The notes: generated from the sequence alone by a model not told the origin. Positions 52,655 through 62,536 are shown, counted from the stretch's first letter. The stretch: DNA of 64,000 nt from an uncultured Alphaproteobacteria bacterium (GCA_937923625.1 CALDTV010000010.1:16932-80931), one strand, 5' to 3'. Program-made: numbers and translations.

Positions 52655-54119
52655 GGTTTTAAGATGGACGAAAACAGCAATCAGATGCAAGAAAACAATG
52701 TTGGCGGTGACGCTAGCGGGAACAGCCGTAATTGCTGCGTGCAGTGTAAACCCCGCGACGGGTGATCGTCAGTTTACGGGAATGCTCCCCATGGCGAATG
52801 AAGCAGCGATTGGCGCGCAAGAACACAGCAAGATTCAGGCGCAATTTGGAAACTTCATGACAGGCCCTGTCGCTGATTACGTCAGCAGTATTGGGCAAAA
52901 GGTCGCGCAGAATACAGAGCGCACGGATGTTCAATATCGTTTTTACACCATTGATTCCCCGATTGTGAACGCTTTTGCTTTACCAGGGGGGTATATCTAT
53001 ATTTCGCGTGGCCTTTTGACTTTGGCCAATAGCGAAGCGGAATTGGCAGCAGTTTTAGGGCATGAGATTGGTCATGTCACAGGACGCCATGCGGCAGAAC
53101 GTATGTCAAAAGGAACATTGGCTGGTTTGGGCACGGCTGTGCTGGGTGCGGCAGTGGGCGGCGGCGTGGCACAGGCCGCAAGTGTTGGCGCTAACTTGTA
53201 TCTGTCTTCTTATTCGCGCAGTCAAGAGCATCAATCAGATGAGCTTGGTGTGCGTTATTTGGCGCGGGCAGGGTACAACCCGCAAGCGATGGCAGATTTC
53301 TTAAGTAGTTTAGATGCGCAATCTAAATTAGAAGCGAAAGCAGCAGGCAAAAAGGCTGGCGGCGCAAATTACTTCTCGACACACCCTTTAACAACAGATC
53401 GCGTGCGTGAAGCGCGGGCGGAAGCGACAAAATTCCCCGCAATAAATGTTGAAAATCGTGCGCGATATTTGACGCAAATTAATGGCTTAACCTATGGCGA
53501 TAGCTCCAGCCAAGGATTCACGCGTGATAATCGTTTTTATCACCCGCAAATGGGTTTTACTTTTTCTTACCCGAATGGCGCAAAAGTAACAAATGGAACA
53601 TCCCAAGTCGCGATAAATCATCCGAACGGTACTGTAATTGTATTTGATGCCGCTAAAAGCTCTTCAGATCCCATGACCTTTATGACCCGTGAATGGTTGA
53701 AAGGCCAAAATACAGGCACGGCTGAAGCAATCAATGTGAATGGTAATCGCGGTGCGATGGCTTCGTTCTCCGGGAATGTTAGCGGGCGCGCTGTAACGGT
53801 GCGCTTGGTCGCCGTTGAATGGCAACCAGGACAGTATTTCCGCTTCCAAATGGCGATCCCGAAAAATGTTGGTAGTAGTTTTGAGCGCGAATTAAAAGAC
53901 ACGGCTTATAGCTTGCGTCGCATGACATCAGCGGAGAAAAACTCTGTGAAGCCAAAGCGCTTAATTGTTTTAACTGCACCAGCGGGATCAACAGTTGCTT
54001 CAATGGCATCCAAAATGGCTGTGGACGGTAATAAGCAGGAATATTTCCTTGTGTTAAACGGCATGAACGCTTCAGAGCCCGTTGTTGCGGGACAGCCTTA
54101 TAAGATTGTCATTAATTAA
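52653..54119 (+). CDS. M48-family metalloprotease lipoprotein with C-terminal LysM-like part
   Basis: About 488 residues. A lipobox-like VIAAC (Cys30 from the ATG at 52653) suggests an outer-membrane lipoprotein. The zinc motif HEIGH (His137, Glu138, His141) is followed by the downstream QEHQSDELGVRYL ligand region, as in BepA/LoiP proteases that tend outer-membrane proteins. After the peptidase comes a beta domain (about 290-420) and a LysM-like end (VLTAPAGSTVASMASKMAV). A start at 52698 is possible but would leave the signal without basic residues. Its start codon shares bases with the divergent gene's start. Confidence 0.88.
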   Translation: MVLRWTKTAIRCKKTMLAVTLAGTAVIAACSVNPATGDRQFTGMLPMANEAAIGAQEHSKIQAQFGNFMTGPVADYVSSIGQKVAQNTERTDVQYRFYTIDSPIVNAFALPGGYIYISRGLLTLANSEAELAAVLGHEIGHVTGRHAAERMSKGTLAGLGTAVLGAAVGGGVAQAASVGANLYLSSYSRSQEHQSDELGVRYLARAGYNPQAMADFLSSLDAQSKLEAKAAGKKAGGANYFSTHPLTTDRVREARAEATKFPAINVENRARYLTQINGLTYGDSSSQGFTRDNRFYHPQMGFTFSYPNGAKVTNGTSQVAINHPNGTVIVFDAAKSSSDPMTFMTREWLKGQNTGTAEAINVNGNRGAMASFSGNVSGRAVTVRLVAVEWQPGQYFRFQMAIPKNVGSSFERELKDTAYSLRRMTSAEKNSVKPKRLIVLTAPAGSTVASMASKMAVDGNKQEYFLVLNGMNASEPVVAGQPYKIVIN

Positions 54120-54213
54120 AAGGGCGCTGAAAAACTTCTTGAACGTTTTTTGTAACTAATCTCTTACGCTTGCGAATTATCTCATAACAGATACAACGCA
54201 ATGGAGATAAGCG

Positions 54214-54669
54214 ATGAATTGCACAACGGAAGTTATTCAAAACAAAAAAGCGACATCGAAAGCGCGCTTAATTACGACTTTTACAATGACAATCATTGCC
54301 GCTTTTATCATGATGCTTCCTCTTGCTTTGGCGGCAAATTATGCATCCAATAGTGGTTGGCAAAATCAAGAATATAAAGTGAGCGGAAGCTGGTCAGTCG
54401 AGCAACGAAGTGATGGTGACTACATTGTTTTGAGCGACGATTTTAAAACGCGAAATGCGCCTGATTTAAAGCTTTTTGTGTCTAATAAAACTTTTTCTGA
54501 TATTAATGGCGGTAACGCCACACAAGGCGCGAAACTAATAGCCAAATTATCTTCTTCAAAAGGTGGCCAAGCTTATAAGATTCCAGAGGGTGTAAATCTA
54601 TCTGATTTTCAAAGCTTGATTATCCACTGTGAACAATTCAGTAAATTATGGGCATCAACACCCTTGTGA
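54214..54669 (+). CDS. Exported DM13-domain protein
   Basis: 151 residues. A signal or anchor (about 20-41, ending LALAANY) leads to a DM13 domain (about 48-151): SGSWSVEQRSDGDYIVLSDD, then NAPDLKLFVS and the closing IIHCEQFSKLWASTP with the conserved Cys. DM13 is thought to take part in electron transfer or redox at the cell surface. ATG at 54214 has GGAGA upstream. A terminator follows at 54713. Confidence 0.85.
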   Translation: MNCTTEVIQNKKATSKARLITTFTMTIIAAFIMMLPLALAANYASNSGWQNQEYKVSGSWSVEQRSDGDYIVLSDDFKTRNAPDLKLFVSNKTFSDINGGNATQGAKLIAKLSSSKGGQAYKIPEGVNLSDFQSLIIHCEQFSKLWASTPL

Positions 54670-54712
54670 AACTGATTTGCAAAGCTTTATTCCTTCCTTA
54701 GGTAATAAAGAG

Positions 54713-54742
54713 GGTCGAGCCGTAAGCGGTTCGGCCTTTTTT
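54713..54742 (+). terminator. Rho-independent terminator after DM13 gene
   Basis: Stem GGTCGAGCCG / CGGTTCGGCC (with G-T pairs), loop TAAG, then six T. Confidence 0.88.
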
Positions 54743-54820
54743 ATTTTCAATATTGCCATTGGCGAAATTAATTTCAAGTGATAACGTCCCTTCATTCTAA
54801 TTTATAAAAGGAGATTGGCT

Positions 54821-55939
54821 ATGTTAATTGGCGTACCGAAAGAGATTAAACCGCAAGAACACCGTGTTGGGCTTGTCCCGTCATCTGTCCGCGAATTTGT
54901 TGCGAATGGTCATGAGGTGATCGTTGAAAAGAATTGTGGCGAAGGCATCAATTATACAGATGCTGATTATGAAGCCGCTGGTGCCAAAATCATTAATACT
55001 GCCAAAGAGATATTTGATAAAGCTGAGATGATTATTAAGGTTAAAGAGCCGCAAGCCATTGAGTGTGAAATGCTGCGCGAAGATCAGGTTTTGTTCACTT
55101 ATTTGCACCTTGCGGCAGACGAGGCGCAAACAAAAGGTTTGATTGATTCGAAATGCGTTGCGATTGCTTATGAGACCGTTACAGGGCCAAACGGCAGGGG
55201 GTTGCCACTTTTGGCGCCAATGTCTGAAATTGCGGGTCGTTTATCGATTCAAGTTGGTGGTGCTTATTTGCTCAAACATTTAGGGGGGCGTGGGCGTCTA
55301 ATCGGTGGTTCTCCTGGGGTTGAAGCCGCGAAGGTGGTTGTTATTGGCGGTGGTGTTTCTGGCTATCATGCGGCGCAGATGGCTGTAGGAATGGGCGCAG
55401 ATGTCACAATCCTTGAAAAAGGCCATGACCAAATTAGAGTGCTGGATGAGCATTTTGGCAATACAGCGCGCGTGATCCAATCTTCTGAAGACTCTATTGA
55501 GCGCTATGTGTTAGATGCTGATCTTGTTATTGGCGCAGTGCTAATCCCTGGGGCGTCTGCGCCCAAATTGGTGACAAAGGCAATGATTGATAAAATGCGC
55601 CCTGGGTCGGTTGTGGTGGATATCGCGATTGACCAAGGCGGCTGTTTTGAAACATCCAAGGCTACGACGCATAATGACCCTGTTTATAACGTTAATGATG
55701 TGATTCATTACTGCGTTGCGAATATGCCGGGCGCAGTCCCAATGACTTCTGCGCATGCTTTGAATAACGCGGTATTGCCCTATGCGTTGCAGCTAGCAAA
55801 TAAAGGCTGGAAGAAAGCTTTGGCTGAAAACCCAGCATTGATGGAAGGTTTGAACGTCTGTAAAGGCGAAGTAACGTACAAATGCGTGGCCGAAGAATTC
55901 GGCTTAGGCTATAGCGAGCCTGAAAAAATGGCGGCTTAA
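54821..55939 (+). CDS. ald: Alanine dehydrogenase
   Basis: NAD-dependent enzyme interconverting L-alanine and pyruvate plus ammonia; 372 residues. Motifs: IGVPKEIKPQEHRVGLVPSS at the N-terminus, APMSEIAGRLSIQ, the NAD-binding VVIGGGVSGYHAAQMA, and VVDIAIDQGGC. ATG at 54821 with AAGGAGA about 6 bases upstream; an in-frame TTG at 54815 is rejected. Stand-alone, with its own terminator after it. Confidence 0.96.
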   Translation: MLIGVPKEIKPQEHRVGLVPSSVREFVANGHEVIVEKNCGEGINYTDADYEAAGAKIINTAKEIFDKAEMIIKVKEPQAIECEMLREDQVLFTYLHLAADEAQTKGLIDSKCVAIAYETVTGPNGRGLPLLAPMSEIAGRLSIQVGGAYLLKHLGGRGRLIGGSPGVEAAKVVVIGGGVSGYHAAQMAVGMGADVTILEKGHDQIRVLDEHFGNTARVIQSSEDSIERYVLDADLVIGAVLIPGASAPKLVTKAMIDKMRPGSVVVDIAIDQGGCFETSKATTHNDPVYNVNDVIHYCVANMPGAVPMTSAHALNNAVLPYALQLANKGWKKALAENPALMEGLNVCKGEVTYKCVAEEFGLGYSEPEKMAA

Positions 55940-55966
55940 TCGATATTAATCGTAATTATTCTTAAA

Positions 55967-56003
55967 AGTCGCCTGTATCAGCTTGACAGCAGGCGGCTTT
56001 TTT
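55967..56003 (+). terminator. Rho-independent terminator after ald
   Basis: Stem AGTCGCCTG / CAGGCGGCT with one G-T pair and a loop of about 14 bases, then six T. Confidence 0.85.
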
Positions 56004-56033
56004 CGTTATTACACTTCTACTTCTTACCAGTGC

Positions 56034-56110
56034 GCGGGCGTAGCTCAGCTGGTTAGAGCGCCGCCCTGTCACGGCGGAGGTCGCGGGTTCGAGTCCCGTC
56101 GCTCGCGCCA
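56034..56110 (+). tRNA. tRNA-Asp (anticodon GTC)
   Basis: Acceptor stem GCGGGCG with CGCTCGC (one G-T pair), D arm GCTCAGCTGGTTAGAGC, anticodon loop CTGTCAC, T arm GGTTCGAGTCC. The CCA end is encoded. It directly precedes nuoA by 71 bases. Confidence 0.97.
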
Positions 56111-56181
56111 TTTAAGAAAAATACAGTAAAAGCGTTCAAAACGCGTTTACAGCCGCTAAAGTAGAGTTTAAAGTTCACTTC

Positions 56182-56553
56182 ATGGCCTCAGAAGAACTCC
56201 TTATTAATTACCTCCCCATTGTCGTTTTTATCGCGATTGCATGCGTTATGGCGGTTGCCATGGTTGTTTTGTCCTTTGTGGTGGGGAAGCAAAAACCCGA
56301 CGCGGACAAAAACGCGGCATATGAGTGTGGATTTGATGCGTTTGATGATGCACGAAGCAGATTCGATGTGCGTTTTTACCTTGTAGCGATTCTTTTCATT
56401 ATTTTTGATCTTGAAATAGCTTTCCTTTTCCCATGGGCGATTAGCCTTGGTGAGATTGGTATGTTCGGCTTTTGGTCCATGATGACCTTCCTTGGTGTGC
56501 TTACCGTTGGATTTATATACGAATGGAATAAAGGAGCGCTGGAATGGGAGTAA
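56182..56553 (+). CDS. nuoA: NADH-quinone oxidoreductase subunit A
   Basis: 123-residue membrane subunit of complex I with three hydrophobic segments and the family motifs [21 protein letters not shown] and [19 protein letters not shown] at 56182. First nuo gene in the window. Confidence 0.96.
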   Translation: MASEELLINYLPIVVFIAIACVMAVAMVVLSFVVGKQKPDADKNAAYECGFDAFDDARSRFDVRFYLVAILFIIFDLEIAFLFPWAISLGEIGMFGFWSMMTFLGVLTVGFIYEWNKGALEWE

Positions 56554-56561
56554 GGAAACAG

Positions 56562-56735
56562 ATGCTTTTAAAAACAACCGCTATGGCAGCTGTTTTTAAT
56601 TACATTGCTCAAAAAAAGGCTGAAGCCGAAGATATGCGTTTAACGATTTTTAATTTTCAAGGTCTGAAAATAAAATTGGATCTACGTGTGTTAAGGGTCG
56701 CTAAGAACAGAAGGCAAATTGGATTAGTTGTATGA
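56562..56735 (+). CDS. Small protein between nuoA and nuoB
   Basis: 57 residues, basic, no recognised family. A hydrophobic start ([16 protein letters not shown]) is followed by a [16 protein letters not shown] stretch. ATG at 56562 has AAGGAAA before it; an in-frame ATG at 56544 would overlap nuoA. The stop overlaps the nuoB start by 4 bases (ATGA). This coupling suggests a translated gene, although nuoA and nuoB normally adjoin. Confidence 0.6.
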   Translation: MLLKTTAMAAVFNYIAQKKAEAEDMRLTIFNFQGLKIKLDLRVLRVAKNRRQIGLVV

Positions 56736-57307
56736 CTCACGACCGTAAAACCATTATCGCCCCTGATGCGCCATTTAAAACAGATCGTCCCATGTTGGAT
56801 GCTACCGCCCAAGACGTTGTTCCCGCTGCTGTCTCTAAGCATTTAAATGAAAAGGGTTATCTATTGACCTCTGCCGATGCGTTATTTGATTGGGCGCGGA
56901 CAGGGTCGCTTTGGCCAATGACATTTGGTTTGGCGTGTTGCGCAGTGGAGATGATACATTCTTACATGTCACGTTATGACCTCGACCGTTTTGGGATGAT
57001 TCCGCGCCCCAGCCCGCGTCAATCCGACGTGATGATTGTGGCAGGAACGCTGACCAACAAAATGGCGCCAGCTTTACGCCGCGTCTATGACCAAATGCCA
57101 GAGCCGCGCTGGGTGATCTCCATGGGCTCTTGTGCCAATGGGGGTGGGTATTACCATTATTCTTATTCCGTTGTGCGCGGCTGTGACCGTATTGTTCCTG
57201 TTGATATATACGTGCCAGGATGTCCCCCCACAGCAGAGGCGCTGGTTTATGGCTTACTGCAACTTCAAAAGAAAATTCAGCGCGAAGATACGCGTATTGC
57301 GCGATAG
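56732..57307 (+). CDS. nuoB: NADH-quinone oxidoreductase subunit B
   Basis: 191 residues. Holds the N2 4Fe-4S cluster that reduces quinone. Cluster ligands lie in [19 protein letters not shown] and VPGCPPTAE. Other motifs: [22 protein letters not shown] text (here [16 protein letters not shown]). ATG at 56732 overlaps the small upstream gene. The N-terminal ~35 residues are variable. Confidence 0.97.
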   Translation: MTHDRKTIIAPDAPFKTDRPMLDATAQDVVPAAVSKHLNEKGYLLTSADALFDWARTGSLWPMTFGLACCAVEMIHSYMSRYDLDRFGMIPRPSPRQSDVMIVAGTLTNKMAPALRRVYDQMPEPRWVISMGSCANGGGYYHYSYSVVRGCDRIVPVDIYVPGCPPTAEALVYGLLQLQKKIQREDTRIAR

Positions 57308-57319
57308 AGGTAAATTAAA

Positions 57320-57979
57320 ATGTCTGCCACAGAAGCCCTAATTGATTTAGCTGAGCATGTTCTCGAAAGCTTAGATGGCGCTGTCACGCATCATGAAATG
57401 ATGAAAGACGAGGTTGTGCTGACGGCGAAAGCAGATAAGATTTGCAAAGTGTTGCAATTCTTACGCGATGATTCTGAATGTCAGTTTAAAATGTTGGTTT
57501 CCATTAGCGGGGTTGATTATCCTGATCGGGCAGAGCGTTTTGAGATTGTTTATAATCTTTTATCTTTGACCCAAAACAACCGTATCCGCGTGAAGGTTGC
57601 GGCAGCAGAAAACCAAATGATTCCATCATCCACCCCAATCTTTAGCACGGCTGGCTGGTTCGAGCGTGAAATTTGGGATATGTATGGCGTTTATTTCGAA
57701 GGCCATAATGATTTGCGTCGTATTTTGACGGATTATGGTTTTGAAGGCCATCCACTGCGTAAAGACTTTCCACTCACGGGGTATGTTGAATTACGTTATG
57801 ACGAAGAACAACGCCGTGTCGTCTATGAACCTGTTCAGCTTCAGCAAGATTTCCGTTCCTTTGATTACCTCTCCCCGTGGGAGGGCATGACCGACATGCA
57901 ATTGCCCGGCGATGAAAAAGGCACGGTGCCTGAACGGGGATGGAAACCGAGTAATAAAGAAGTGGGAGAGGGAAAGTAA
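57320..57979 (+). CDS. nuoC: NADH-quinone oxidoreductase subunit C
   Basis: 219-residue 30-kDa subunit of the hydrophilic arm. Signature: [17 protein letters not shown], then [23 protein letters not shown] at 57320. It is separate from nuoD, not fused as in E. coli, and abuts nuoD with no gap. Confidence 0.96.
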   Translation: MSATEALIDLAEHVLESLDGAVTHHEMMKDEVVLTAKADKICKVLQFLRDDSECQFKMLVSISGVDYPDRAERFEIVYNLLSLTQNNRIRVKVAAAENQMIPSSTPIFSTAGWFEREIWDMYGVYFEGHNDLRRILTDYGFEGHPLRKDFPLTGYVELRYDEEQRRVVYEPVQLQQDFRSFDYLSPWEGMTDMQLPGDEKGTVPERGWKPSNKEVGEGK

Positions 57980-59200
57980 ATGACTGACGCACTCCCGAAA
58001 ATTGACGAAGAATTAGAAGTCTCAACGCAGACTCAAATCAAGCCATACACGATGAACTTTGGCCCACAGCACCCTGCGGCGCATGGGGTTTTGCGTTTGG
58101 TACTGGAGATGGAAGGCGAAATTTGTGAACGTGCTGACCCCCATATTGGTTTGCTGCATCGTGGCACAGAAAAATTGATTGAATATAAGACTTACACGCA
58201 AGCAGTGCCATATTTTGACCGCTTAGATTACGTTGCGCCAATGAATCAGGAGCACGCTTTTGCGTTGGCCACAGAAAAATTGTTAGGCATTACAGCGCCA
58301 CCTCGTGCGCAATATATTCGTGTGTTGTTTTGTGAACTTGGACGTATCTTGAATCACATTCTTAACATTACCACTTTTGCCTTGGATGTTGGTGCGATTA
58401 CGCCCGCACTTTGGGGATTTGAAGAGCGTGAAAAAGGCATGGAATTTTACGAGCGTGTTTGTGGCGCGCGGCTTCACGCCAATTATTTCCGTCCGGGCGG
58501 TGTGGCGTTTGATATGCCCGCAGGCTTGGCGGATGACATGATGACATGGGTTGAAGAAATTCCAAAAACGATTGGTGATCTTGATACCTTGCTTTCGAAT
58601 AACCGTATTTTTAAACAGCGTACGGTTGATATTGGCGTTGCGACAAAAGAAGAAGCGATTGATTGGGGCTTTACAGGTCCTATGCTCCGTGGGTCTGGTG
58701 TGGCATGGGACTTACGCAAATCGCAACCTTATGAGATTTACGAAGAATTGGATTTTGATATTCCTGTTGGTAAAACGGGAGATTGTTACGCGCGTTATTT
58801 GGTGCGTATGGCGGAAATGCATGAATCCTTAAAAATCATGAAGCAATGCTTAGAGAACTTACCCGCAGGCCCTGTGAAGGTGGATGATTATAAGATCTCA
58901 CCACCGCCACGCGCAGAGATGAAAGATTCGATGGAAGCGATGATTCATCACTTCAAGCTTTATACTGAAGGCTATCACGTTCCTGCAGGGGAAACTTATA
59001 CCGCCGTTGAAGCGCCCAAGGGAGAATTCGGTGTGTATCTGGTAAGTGATGGCACGAACAAGCCTTACCGTTGCCACATTCGCGCTCCAGGTTTTGCCCA
59101 TTTGCAGGCGCTCGATTTCGTAAGCAAAGGCCACATGCTCGCCGACGTTGTCTCCAACATTGGCTCCATGGACGTCGTGTTTGGTGAGATTGATCGTTAA
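57980..59200 (+). CDS. nuoD: NADH-quinone oxidoreductase subunit D
   Basis: 406-residue 49-kDa subunit that, with NuoB, forms the quinone site. Motifs: [50 protein letters not shown] and DVVFGEIDR at the end. ATG at 57980 directly after the nuoC stop. An AT-rich terminator-like hairpin follows at 59203. Confidence 0.97.
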   Translation: MTDALPKIDEELEVSTQTQIKPYTMNFGPQHPAAHGVLRLVLEMEGEICERADPHIGLLHRGTEKLIEYKTYTQAVPYFDRLDYVAPMNQEHAFALATEKLLGITAPPRAQYIRVLFCELGRILNHILNITTFALDVGAITPALWGFEEREKGMEFYERVCGARLHANYFRPGGVAFDMPAGLADDMMTWVEEIPKTIGDLDTLLSNNRIFKQRTVDIGVATKEEAIDWGFTGPMLRGSGVAWDLRKSQPYEIYEELDFDIPVGKTGDCYARYLVRMAEMHESLKIMKQCLENLPAGPVKVDDYKISPPPRAEMKDSMEAMIHHFKLYTEGYHVPAGETYTAVEAPKGEFGVYLVSDGTNKPYRCHIRAPGFAHLQALDFVSKGHMLADVVSNIGSMDVVFGEIDR

Positions 59201-59202
59201 AC

Positions 59203-59233
59203 ATCAAAATTACCCAGTTTAAATTTTGATTTT
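59203..59233 (+). terminator. Weak terminator-like hairpin after nuoD
   Basis: Perfect 9-base arms ATCAAAATT / AATTTTGAT with a 10-base loop and a short T tail. AT-only stem, so likely a partial attenuator rather than a full stop. Confidence 0.4.
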
Positions 59234-59238
59234 AAATG

Positions 59239-59263
59239 TGCATGAGCGGATAGCTCTCATGCA
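59239..59263. promoter_or_regulatory. Inverted repeat before the acyltransferase gene
   Basis: TGCATGAG, a 9-base spacer, then CTCATGCA. It lies just after the terminator-like hairpin in the nuoD-acyltransferase gap and might be an operator. Confidence 0.4.
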
Positions 59264-59295
59264 ATGATACGATTTATTATTTATTGTAATGAAAG

Positions 59296-60369
59296 ATGCC
59301 TCATATGACTGCGCCAATAGAGCGAATTGAACCGCTTCAAGTTTTGCGTGGGATTGCGGCGATTCTTATCATGGCGAAGCATGCGCTATATGAAGTTGAT
59401 CTGATTTCGCCGATTGATTTTAACTATGGTAATTTTGACCATTACACGGTGGGCATTGATATCTTCTTTGTCTTAAGTGGTTTTATTATGGTGTATATCA
59501 GTCGTGGTAACCATGGCGTTGCCTATGCCAAAGATTTCATGATGCGTCGCATTATACGCATTTTTCCAACCTATTGGTTTTATACGCTTTTGCTTGCATT
59601 TGTTGCGGTGGTATTGCCGCAAGTTTTGGGCAAGGCGGAATTTGTTTTTGTTGATCTTTTAAAATCATTATTTTTCATTCCATATCTTAACGGAGCGGGG
59701 GACATACAGCCCTTATTGGCGGTGGGCTGGTCGCTTAATTATGAGATGTATTTTTACGCCATCTTTGCGCTATGTTTGATATTGCCTGTGCGCTATGGCT
59801 TGTGGGTGATGGCGGGATATTTCATGGTTTCCGTTGCGACAGGATTTTTTGGTTTGCAGGGCGTTGCCGCAGAATTTTATAGCCGCCTTATTATATTAGA
59901 ATTTCTCGCAGGGGCGTTTATTGGTTTTTTGCTGTTAAGAAATATCCGTTTACCCGCATATTTTATTTATATCGGTTGGGGCTTTGTTGCGTTATCTGTA
60001 TCGGCCTTGTTTTTTACGGATATATTGGCGGCGCAAGGGATTGAATATTCAAAACCGTTTGTTGGTATAATGTCCGTCTTGCTTTTAGCGCTGCCTCAAA
60101 AATCTGCTCAAGCTAAAATGCCCAAAGCTGGAGTGTTGATCGGGGATTCTTCTTATACGCTTTATTTGGCGCATCCCTTTGCGATTGGGGCGGTAACACA
60201 AGCAATATTGCTGATGGGCTGGTAAACTGTTATTCACCCATGGATAATTTTTGCGTTTATTTTCGTGGTTGCAGTTATAGGGAGTATTATTGCCTATATT
60301 TTTATTGAAAAACCGCTATTATCCTTTATTCAAAGCTTGGTCTATAAGAAGAAAATTAAAATAAAGTAA
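59296..60369 (+). pseudogene. Acyltransferase-3 family protein, split by in-frame stop
   Basis: From ATG 59296 a multi-pass membrane acyltransferase is read: QVLRGIAAILIMAKHALYEV, DIFFVLSGFIMV, RRIIRIFPTYW and GWSLNYEMYFY. These O-acylate sugars of surface polysaccharides or membrane lipids. A TAA at 60223-60225 ends the frame after 309 residues. The same frame then continues for 47 codons (with IIFAFIFVVAVIGSIIAYIF and EKPLL), the usual last helix and end, to TAA at 60367-60369. The stop therefore cuts off the C-terminal helix. It may be a real loss, read through, or a base error. The gene sits within the nuo operon. Confidence 0.85.
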
Positions 60370-60378
60370 GTTGTTAAG

Positions 60379-61035
60379 ATGAAAAAGTCAGATGCCATTA
60401 ATGCGCCATTCCAGCCCGAAACTTTCGAATTTTTGGATCAAGGCGCTGTAGAAGAAATTTTCTCCCGCTATCCAAAAGGAAGGGAGCATAGCGCAATTAT
60501 GCCTTTGTTAGATTTGGCGCAGCGTCAAACCGCAACGACAGGCCCGTTTGGCGATTTTCCAACAGGTGGCGGATGGATTACGCGCGCCGCGATGGATCAC
60601 ATTGCGCAGAAATGCGGTGTGGCTAAAATTAAAGTCTATGAAGTCGCAACATTCTATTCGATGTATAATTTGGAGCCTGTCGGCAAGTATCTCATTCAAC
60701 TTTGTACGACCACGCCATGTTGGTTGTGTAATTCTAATGACGTTGTGAGCGCCTGTACTGATTATTTGGGCATTAAGTTGGGTGAAACAACCGCCGATGG
60801 TTATTTTACGTTGATGGAGGTCGAATGTTTGGGAGCGTGTACGAACGCGCCGATGATTCAAATGAATGACTTATATTATGAAGACCTAACTGCTGAAAAA
60901 ATGGTGGAGATATTGAAGAGCTTGCAAGCGGATGAAATCCCTCCCCATGGCCCACAAAATGGTCGACGTGGTTCAATGGCACTTTCAGGGCCAACAACCT
61001 TAGAAGACCAAGCCAAAAAAGCGGGTGTTTTGTAA
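60379..61035 (+). CDS. nuoE: NADH-quinone oxidoreductase subunit E
   Basis: 218-residue 24-kDa subunit with a 2Fe-2S cluster, ligated by Cys in CTTTPCWLC and ECLGACTNAPM. Other motifs: VAKIKVYEVATFYSMYNLEP and RWITRAAMDHIAQK-like text. ATG at 60379, only 9 bases after the interrupted acyltransferase frame ends. A C-terminal extension of about 50 residues is seen. Confidence 0.95.
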   Translation: MKKSDAINAPFQPETFEFLDQGAVEEIFSRYPKGREHSAIMPLLDLAQRQTATTGPFGDFPTGGGWITRAAMDHIAQKCGVAKIKVYEVATFYSMYNLEPVGKYLIQLCTTTPCWLCNSNDVVSACTDYLGIKLGETTADGYFTLMEVECLGACTNAPMIQMNDLYYEDLTAEKMVEILKSLQADEIPPHGPQNGRRGSMALSGPTTLEDQAKKAGVL

Positions 61036-61524
61036 TAAGCTCTGCTTTTTAACATCTTGATCAACATCTGATGTCTCTAAGCGCCAGGGGCAAGGCACGG
61101 TCTTTTGATCCCCGTTTTTCGCTAACACCATCTTTGTATACGGAGGAGTTTTATCTGTTTACGGGTAACGTTAATGCTTGCGTTATCATCGCCACACGTG
61201 AGTATGTTGCAAATGGCGCAGAACCCACATGCATGGCGGCTTTTAAGTTTAATTGAAAAAAAATGTTATTTACACTAGCACTTACATTTAAATTTTTGTA
61301 ACGTGCGAGTTATGCACCTGCGGATATGACATAATTCTTTTTGGAATCTGTCTTCTGCTGGGCACTATAAAAATAATATTTTTATTTATTATGGTAACAC
61401 ATGGGGCTTCAAGTCTTTTTTTCCAGAAAATCCAAGACTTGCCTGTTGATAACTAATTTAGTCACTTGATTTTTAAGAATACCATAGTACGTTGACCACA
61501 ACTAATACATATAAGGAGTTTACT
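61036..61524. other. Gene-poor gap between nuoE and the repeat protein
   Basis: About 490 bases. A 61-codon frame (61071-61256) lacks a ribosome site and family resemblance, so it is not called. An inverted repeat CAAGTCTT / AAGACTTG (61410-61441) lies about 85 bases before the next gene and may be regulatory. The rest is AT-rich, likely with the promoter of the following gene. Confidence 0.5.
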
Positions 61525-62511
61525 ATGAAAAAAATACTAGGAACAGTTGCAGCGGTTGCTGTTGTTACTGTGATGTCATTTTCCGTGCAAGCACAGGATT
61601 CTGGCGACATGCAAAAAGTTGCGACATCAACTTTTAACTTTGGGGGAAGCTCGATTGATGCAAAAGCTGGCGAGTGCTACGGTCAAGTGACAATCCCTGC
61701 TGTTAAGAAAACAGAAAACAAAAAATTACTTGTGACGCCAGAGCGTAAAGTAGTTTCAAAAATTATTCCTGCAGAATATAAAAATGTTACTGAAACAATT
61801 GTTGTAAAAGAAGCATCAGAATCTTTTAAAACTATTCCTGCGACGTACAAAACTGTCACAGAAGAAATTGTTGTGAAGCCTGCTTCGAAGGAAATTGAAA
61901 CAGTTCCTGCAAAATATGAAGAAAAACAAGTTCGTGTTATGGTTAAGCCAGCGCACACTGTTTGGAAAAAAGGAACATCTTCTTCTATCACCAAAGTTAA
62001 CGACAGAGGTGAAGTGATGTGTTTAGTAGAAGTGCCTGCTGAATATAAAGTTATGAAGAAGCGTGAGCTTGTAACGCCTGAAACAACTAAAGAAAAAGTG
62101 ATCCCAGCTGTTACTAAAACAATCACAAAGCAAGTTATTGCGACACCAGCGCGTGTTGAAAAAGTTGCTGTTCCTGCGCAGACTAAGCAGATAGCAAAAC
62201 GTGTTCTTGTGAAGCCTAAGGAAGTTGTTTACGCAACGAAGCCAGCTGAATATAAGCCAGTTTCTCGTGAAATCATTGTAACTGCAGAAAAAACAGAATG
62301 GACAAAAATTCTTTGCCAAACAAATGCTGTTCCTGCAAACGTGAAGCGTCTTCAAAGCGCGCTAAAATCAGCTGGATTTGATCCAGGTGCGATTGATGGT
62401 GTACTTGGATATGGTACATACAAGGCTGTTGATGCTTTCCAACGTGCAAAAGGTCTTAGCCGTGGTGAAATCACAATCGACACATTGTCAGCTTTAGGTG
62501 TTTCAATCTAA
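61525..62511 (+). CDS. Exported 23-residue-repeat protein with peptidoglycan-binding domain
   Basis: 328 residues. A signal peptide (about 1-23, ending VQAQD) leads to seven repeats of 23 residues (from 81, 104, 127, 170, 193, 216, 239), each with an I/VPA.Y-type strand then a V(K/T)PA-type strand. A 20-residue insert with two Cys-near segments lies between repeats three and four. The last 60 residues are a PG_binding_1 domain (VKRLQSALKSAGFDPGAIDG, then YGTYKAVDAFQRAKGL). ATG at 61525 with AAGGAG upstream; the TTG at 61492 is rejected. Likely a periplasmic or surface cell-wall-bound protein. It lies between nuoE and nuoF but has its own terminator. Confidence 0.85.
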   Translation: MKKILGTVAAVAVVTVMSFSVQAQDSGDMQKVATSTFNFGGSSIDAKAGECYGQVTIPAVKKTENKKLLVTPERKVVSKIIPAEYKNVTETIVVKEASESFKTIPATYKTVTEEIVVKPASKEIETVPAKYEEKQVRVMVKPAHTVWKKGTSSSITKVNDRGEVMCLVEVPAEYKVMKKRELVTPETTKEKVIPAVTKTITKQVIATPARVEKVAVPAQTKQIAKRVLVKPKEVVYATKPAEYKPVSREIIVTAEKTEWTKILCQTNAVPANVKRLQSALKSAGFDPGAIDGVLGYGTYKAVDAFQRAKGLSRGEITIDTLSALGVSI

Positions 62512-62536
62512 TTTATTGATAATATAAGAATTCATT

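Noticed and set aside
60223..60225. In-frame stop as a recoding (selenocysteine or pyrrolysine) site
   Set aside because: The codon is TAA, not TGA or TAG, and no recoding signal is seen; a mutation or error is simpler.
61071..61256. 61-codon frame after nuoE
   Set aside because: No ribosome site, no family, composition not clearly protein-like. Described only as part of the gap.
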